Below, one piece after another: positions 57,789 to 64,000 of a DNA stretch of 64,000 nucleotides. The DNA is from CAWIOX01 sp963837775 (GTDB lineage Bacteria; Pseudomonadota; Gammaproteobacteria; Burkholderiales; Burkholderiaceae_D): the NCBI GenBank assembly GCA_963837775.1, contig CAWIOX010000034.1, positions 1-64,000 on the forward strand. Reading direction: 5' to 3'. Under the pieces are notes generated by a model. The model saw nothing but the letters and a program-made list of their open reading frames with translations. It was not told where the DNA came from and made no database searches. How positions within the stretch are numbered: position 1 is the stretch's first letter; every line of letters starts with the position of its first letter. Made by a program: the position numbers and the translations under genes.

Positions 57789-58015
57789 TCGTTGCAGGCC
57801 GCAGCTGACACCCCAGCGCTGCAGTTGTGTGCTGCCGCAGTGCGGACAGAGCGGCTTTTCCTGCAAACCTTGTTCATGAGTAGGATGACTTCTGCTGCAC
57901 TACGCTGTCGGTCCAGTTCATTGCGCAGGCGGTCTTTTTGCCCACGGTTAAGCGCATTGAGTTACGCCAGCCAAGTTTTGAAGTCCAGCGCTTTCATGGA
58001 TTTGCCCTTCGTCAA
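57789..58015 (-). pseudogene. IS1595-type transposase remnant
   Basis: From ATG 57997: MKALDFKTWLA, an in-frame TAA stop, then LNALNRGQKDRLRNELDRQ; in a second frame KPLCPHCGSTQLQRWGVSCGLQRA. The order N-terminal helix region then CPHCGS zinc ribbon with RWG is that of IS1595-family transposases. Only ~75 residues remain. The IS256-like end begins directly where this fragment stops, suggesting that the IS256-type element inserted into it. Confidence 0.65.
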
Positions 58016-58135
58016 CACTTATCAAAAATTAAACATCACTTCAACAATTAACTGTGAAATAGCCAAAGATATGTAAGCGACGCGCGAAGGACGTCTTGAC
58101 ATCGAATCATTGCGATAGCAACCGGGCCTGATCGG

Positions 58136-59689
58136 TCAAGGACCGGCGGAGCCGAGCTGGTCGAGCACGTTCCATGGAAGCAACTCGTTGATCCGGTTGA
58201 TCGGATGGTCAGCGATGTACGTGAGCACATGGCGCAGATACGCTTGCGGATCCATACCGTTGAGTTTGGCCGTTCCGATCAGTGCATACATCGCGGCGGC
58301 CCGTTCACCGCCGCTGTCGGCTCCCATGAACAGGAAATTCTTTCGTCCCAATGCAACCGACCGTAACGCGCGTTCAGCAGCATTGTTGTCGATCTCGGCA
58401 ATGCCGTGATCACAGTAAAGCAGAAGCGCTTGCCACTGGTTCAGCGCATAGTTGATCGCCTTGGTGGTGTTGGATTTCACCGAAAGCGTCGGCAAGCGAG
58501 CACGCAGCCACGCTTCGAAATCTACCAGTAGCGGCAGCGCCTGCTCCTGCCGAATCTGACGACGCAGATCCGGCGGCTTGCCGCGTACCTGATCTTCGAT
58601 TCCATATAGTTCGCCGATTCTTCGCAGGGCCTCAGTCGTGAATGCCGTTGGATGCACGACATGCAGATCGTGGAATTTGCGCCGGGTGTGCGCCCAACAT
58701 GCCGCTTCCTGGACCCGGCCGGTTTCATAAATCGCATTGAAGCCGGCGTAGGCATCGGCCTGCAGAATGCCGTGAAATCCGGCGAGGTGGGTTTGCGGAT
58801 GGATGCCCTTGCGGTCCGGCGTGTAGGCAAACCAGACGGCCGGTGCGACCGTCGATGCCGCGTTGCGATCATCGCGCACATAGGTCCAGAGCCGACCGGT
58901 CTTGGTCTGGCCGTTGCCTGCGGCGAGTACCGGCACGGTCGTGTCGTCGGCATGCAGTTTCGATCCGGCCATCACATGGCGGCGCAGTGCATCGACCAGC
59001 GGGGCCATCAGGCTACTTGCGGCGCCCACCCAACGGCCCATGCTGGAGCGGTCGATCTCGACGCCTTGCCTTGCATGGATCACCGACTGCCGATACAGCG
59101 GTTGATGATCGGCGAATTTCGCGACCAAGATATGGGCCAGCAAACCGGGGCCGGCCACGCCGCGCAGGATCGGGCGGCTTGGTGCCGGCACTTGCACGAT
59201 GCGGTCACAGCACGCACACGCTTTTTTACGCCGGATGTGGCGAATTACCTTGAACGCCGTGTTGACGATTTCGAGCTGCTCGGAAACGTCTTCGCCGAGC
59301 GGTTTGAGATTGCCGCCACAGTCGGGGCAGGCTTGATCGGCGGGTTCAAGAATGCGATCTTCGCGCGGCAGTTCGGGCGGCAAGGGCTGCCGGGTCGGCG
59401 GCGTGCGCTGCGTCGCTGGCACGACCGCTGGCGGCTGCGCATCGATCACGCCTTCTTCAGCCAGCAGATCTTCCAGTCGGCATTCCAGCCTCTCGATCTG
59501 CCGATCGATCTTCTCGGATTTGCGACCGAACTGCATGCGCTGCAATTTGGCGATCAGCAGTTTGAGTTGTTCGACTTCCAGTGCCCGTGACGCCAGGGCC
59601 AGCGTCATCTGCTCCATCGACGCCTGCTGCGCCAGCACCATCGCCTTGAGGGCATCGATGTCGTCAGGGAGTGGCGAAGGAAGTGGCAT
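58136..59689 (-). CDS. tnpC: IS66 transposase TnpC
   Basis: 517 residues. N-terminal coiled coil (LALASRALEVEQLKLLIAKLQRMQFGRKSEKIDRQIERLE), zinc finger (CPDCGGNLKPLGEDVSEQLEIV ... ACACCDRIVQVP), then the DDE transposase core (LHADDTTVPVL; LQADAYAGFNAIY; NNAAERALRSVALGRKNFLFMGADSGGERAA) and IS66 C-terminus. Appears intact. Confidence 0.96.
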   Translation of the reverse strand: MPLPSPLPDDIDALKAMVLAQQASMEQMTLALASRALEVEQLKLLIAKLQRMQFGRKSEKIDRQIERLECRLEDLLAEEGVIDAQPPAVVPATQRTPPTRQPLPPELPREDRILEPADQACPDCGGNLKPLGEDVSEQLEIVNTAFKVIRHIRRKKACACCDRIVQVPAPSRPILRGVAGPGLLAHILVAKFADHQPLYRQSVIHARQGVEIDRSSMGRWVGAASSLMAPLVDALRRHVMAGSKLHADDTTVPVLAAGNGQTKTGRLWTYVRDDRNAASTVAPAVWFAYTPDRKGIHPQTHLAGFHGILQADAYAGFNAIYETGRVQEAACWAHTRRKFHDLHVVHPTAFTTEALRRIGELYGIEDQVRGKPPDLRRQIRQEQALPLLVDFEAWLRARLPTLSVKSNTTKAINYALNQWQALLLYCDHGIAEIDNNAAERALRSVALGRKNFLFMGADSGGERAAAMYALIGTAKLNGMDPQAYLRHVLTYIADHPINRINELLPWNVLDQLGSAGP

Positions 59690-59718
59690 GCGCGAAGTTT
59701 ACGCAAGTTAGAAGAAGT

Positions 59719-60066
59719 TTACAACACCGATCTGGGCTGCCAGGTGCGTTGCGGCTGCCGCCAGTCGATCCCTTCGAGCAACATCGACAGCTGTGCAGGT
59801 GTCAAACACACCGAGCCGCTGGTGGCCTGCGGCCACACAAACCGGCCTTGTTCAAGGCGCTTGGCCAGCAGGCACAGGCCATCGCCGGTAGCCCACAACA
59901 ACTTGATGACGTCGCCACGGCGGCCGCGAAAGACGAAGACATGGCCATTGAACGGATCGGCCGCCAGCGCCGTTTCCACTTTGGCAGCGAGTCCCTGAAA
60001 GCCGCAGCGCATATCGGTGACGCCAGCGGCAATCCAGATGCGTGTCCCGGCGGGCAGGCCGATCAT
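59719..60066 (-). CDS. tnpB: IS66 accessory protein TnpB
   Basis: 115 residues, full IS66 Orf2 type: MIGLPAGTRIWIAAGVTDMRCGFQGLAAKVE, FNGHVFVFRGRRGDVIKLLWATGDGLCLLAKRLEQGRF. Required together with TnpA and TnpC for transposition. ATG at 60066 overlaps the tnpA stop (ATGA). Not the same as the RNA-guided TnpB of IS200/IS605. Confidence 0.95.
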   Translation of the reverse strand: MIGLPAGTRIWIAAGVTDMRCGFQGLAAKVETALAADPFNGHVFVFRGRRGDVIKLLWATGDGLCLLAKRLEQGRFVWPQATSGSVCLTPAQLSMLLEGIDWRQPQRTWQPRSVL

Positions 60067-60527
60067 GGATGGAGGTGGCGCAGCACCTGCTCCAGGGTTG
60101 CTGCATCGACCGCACCTTCCAGACGCAGGATCGCAGCGCTCACTCTGATTTCGATGATCCCCGGCTTTGGTGTAGCCAGCTTTGGTACAGGGACGTCCAC
60201 GCGAGGCGACGGCGCGTGCACCGGGCGTTGCGCCAATGCGTTTCCCGAACGCGCAATACTTACGGCCAGAAATTCCGGTTGGGGAAGTTCTGTGACACCG
60301 ACGCCGCCGGCAAGATGCGCACGCCGCCACTTGTGCAGCATGTTTGCATTGATGCCATTGTCCAGCGCGAGGCGGGCTACCGAAACGCCTGGCTCGCAGG
60401 CGGCGATCGCCAGCCGTTTCTTGAAATCGACGTTGTAATTGCGCCGACCCTTCCGGCTGCCTGTCTTTATGCTTGTGTTCAAAGTGGTCCCCACTACTAT
60501 TTGGTGGGCACTACTTTGGCGTGTCAA
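60063..60527 (-). CDS. tnpA: IS66 accessory protein TnpA (helix-turn-helix)
   Basis: Up to 154 residues; helix-turn-helix region RRNYNVDFKKRLAIAACEPGVSVARLALDNGINANMLHKWRR of the IS66 Orf1/IS3 Orf-A-like family. The start is unclear: TTG at 60527 is the most upstream, while GTG or TTG codons nearer GTTLNTSIKTGS would give about 140 residues, closer to the family length. Confidence 0.85.
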   Translation of the reverse strand: MTRQSSAHQIVVGTTLNTSIKTGSRKGRRNYNVDFKKRLAIAACEPGVSVARLALDNGINANMLHKWRRAHLAGGVGVTELPQPEFLAVSIARSGNALAQRPVHAPSPRVDVPVPKLATPKPGIIEIRVSAAILRLEGAVDAATLEQVLRHLHP

Positions 60528-60564
60528 TGATCCGATGTACAGACGGCCTTGATGCGCCGCTTAC

Positions 60565-60702
60565 GAAAGATATGGGTAATCGAAAGCTTATGAGCTTACG
60601 GATAAGTATCCGTTTTCCAAGCATTGCCAAACCAGTCTGGTGCCTTACGGATGGGAAAGATTGATTGCAAGATTCTTGCTTAAGAATAGAAAGTCAAAAA
60701 GC
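60565..60702. other. Junction between IS66 and rRNA operon
   Basis: About 140 bases following the target duplication, AT-rich, with no gene visible. It is the remainder of the sequence downstream of the rRNA operon terminator. Confidence 0.4.
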
Positions 60703-60738
60703 AAAAACCCCCGAGGAATCTAATCCAAGGGGGTTTTC
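60703..60738 (-). terminator. rRNA operon terminator
   Basis: On the minus strand AAAACCCCC, a 16-base loop, GGGGGTTTTTG, then CTTTTTG: a Rho-independent terminator starting about 10 bases after the 5S gene. Confidence 0.9.
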
Positions 60739-60746
60739 AAATAAAA

Positions 60747-60860
60747 GCCTGACGATGACCTACTTTCACACGTGTTGACGCACTATCATCGGCGCGAAGT
60801 CGTTTCACGGTCCTGTTCGGGATGGGAAGGGGTGGTACCAACTTGCTATGGTCATCAGGC
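60747..60860 (-). rRNA. rrf: 5S ribosomal RNA
   Basis: On the minus strand begins GCCTGATGACCATAGCAAG and ends GTAGGTCATCGTCAGGC, 114 bases, with complementary ends and the conserved middle ACCCCTTCCCATCCCGAACA. Follows the 23S gene by about 185 bases, without a tRNA between. Confidence 0.96.
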
Positions 60861-61044
60861 ATAACTTGTAACATCGCTTGCTCCTCCGCATGCCGTATTT
60901 CTACGGGCCGGCATGGCAGCAAACAACGCAATCTGGAAGAAGTAAAGTATACAACAATTGTTGGCGGGCGTGATGTCCAAATCATGCGCATGTATTGAAC
61001 ATGGTCGCATTGGCATACGCTGCTACTCATCATCTCTAACCTGC

Positions 61045-63937
<2,893 letters not shown>

Positions 63938-64000
63938 TTAGCCTCTGCATTCTTGCGAACACAAAGACGGCTATAGAGATAATAAAGTTTAGCGTTTGCC
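63938..64000 (-). other. 16S-23S internal transcribed spacer (partial)
   Basis: The last 63 bases precede the 23S gene on the minus strand and include the upstream arm of the 23S processing stem. The 16S gene and any spacer tRNAs lie outside the window. Confidence 0.8.

Larger units (their letters stand above)
58073..60564 (-). mobile_element. Complete IS66-family insertion sequence
   Basis: 2492 bp bounded by inverted repeats: GTAAGCGACGCGCGAAGGACGTC at the left and, on the opposite strand at the right, GTAAGCGGCGCATCAAGGCCGTC (19 of 23 positions identical). AAAGATAT occurs immediately left (58065-58072) and one base right of the end (60566-60573), i.e. an 8-bp target duplication of the IS66 type with one extra base. 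Contains intact tnpA, tnpB and tnpC, so it may be active. Inserted between the IS1595-type remnant and the rRNA operon. Confidence 0.93.

Noticed and set aside
59719..60066. TnpB as an RNA-guided nuclease with an omega RNA
   Set aside because: This is the 115-residue IS66 Orf2, unrelated to IS200/IS605 TnpB; no RuvC-type domain.

Overview
The window reads as a chromosomal segment of a betaproteobacterium of the Burkholderiales, most likely Oxalobacteraceae. This is inferred from Burkholderiales-type porins, the metK / lpxL / lpxL / dapF / DUF484 / xerC and zur / cobW / dksA / hslVU neighbourhoods, a DksA lacking most of its zinc-finger cysteines, and the rRNA sequence. No species is assigned.

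Layout: (1) 1-14276, minus strand: a type I secretion locus (C39-like ABC exporter, HlyD adaptor, LuxR-type regulator) ending in the N-terminal part of a LapA-like giant adhesin built of near-identical 708-bp repeats that run off the left edge. (2) 14486-21233: an M14 peptidase, metK, two lipid A acyltransferases, dapF and a Sel1-repeat protein. (3) 21583-25619: three porin paralogues, the middle one broken. (4) 25879-27531: DUF484 gene and xerC. (5) 27764-32911: a metal-linked stretch (Zur/Fur regulator, CobW GTPase, Cys-poor DksA, ABC ATPase and permease, small exported protein, DUF3299 protein). (6) 33129-36910: STAS-like protein, hslVU behind a sigma32-type promoter, small basic protein. 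(7) 36900-47854, minus strand: a 12-gene type II secretion operon (gspGHIJKLMN-DEF-C). (8) 48080-57198: small regulators, gpsA, an SH3-like protein, secB, grxC, rhodanese, then divergent gpmA-envC-ctpA-thiF. (9) 57199-60573: nested insertion sequences (IS256-type remnant, IS1595-type remnant, complete IS66 element). (10) 60703-64000: the 3' part of an rRNA operon (23S, 5S, terminator) on the minus strand.

Two patterns cut across the regions. First, a family of about 85-bp intergenic elements occurs five times (18575, 27546, 36609, 49494, 50706) with conserved hairpins and no coding capacity; I do not recognise it. Second, at least nine genes, including normally indispensable ones (gpsA, xerC), carry single-base frame breaks inside otherwise intact coding sequence, nearly always one extra base. 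This points to consensus sequence errors more than to gene decay, so these genes are described as whole genes with suspected indels.
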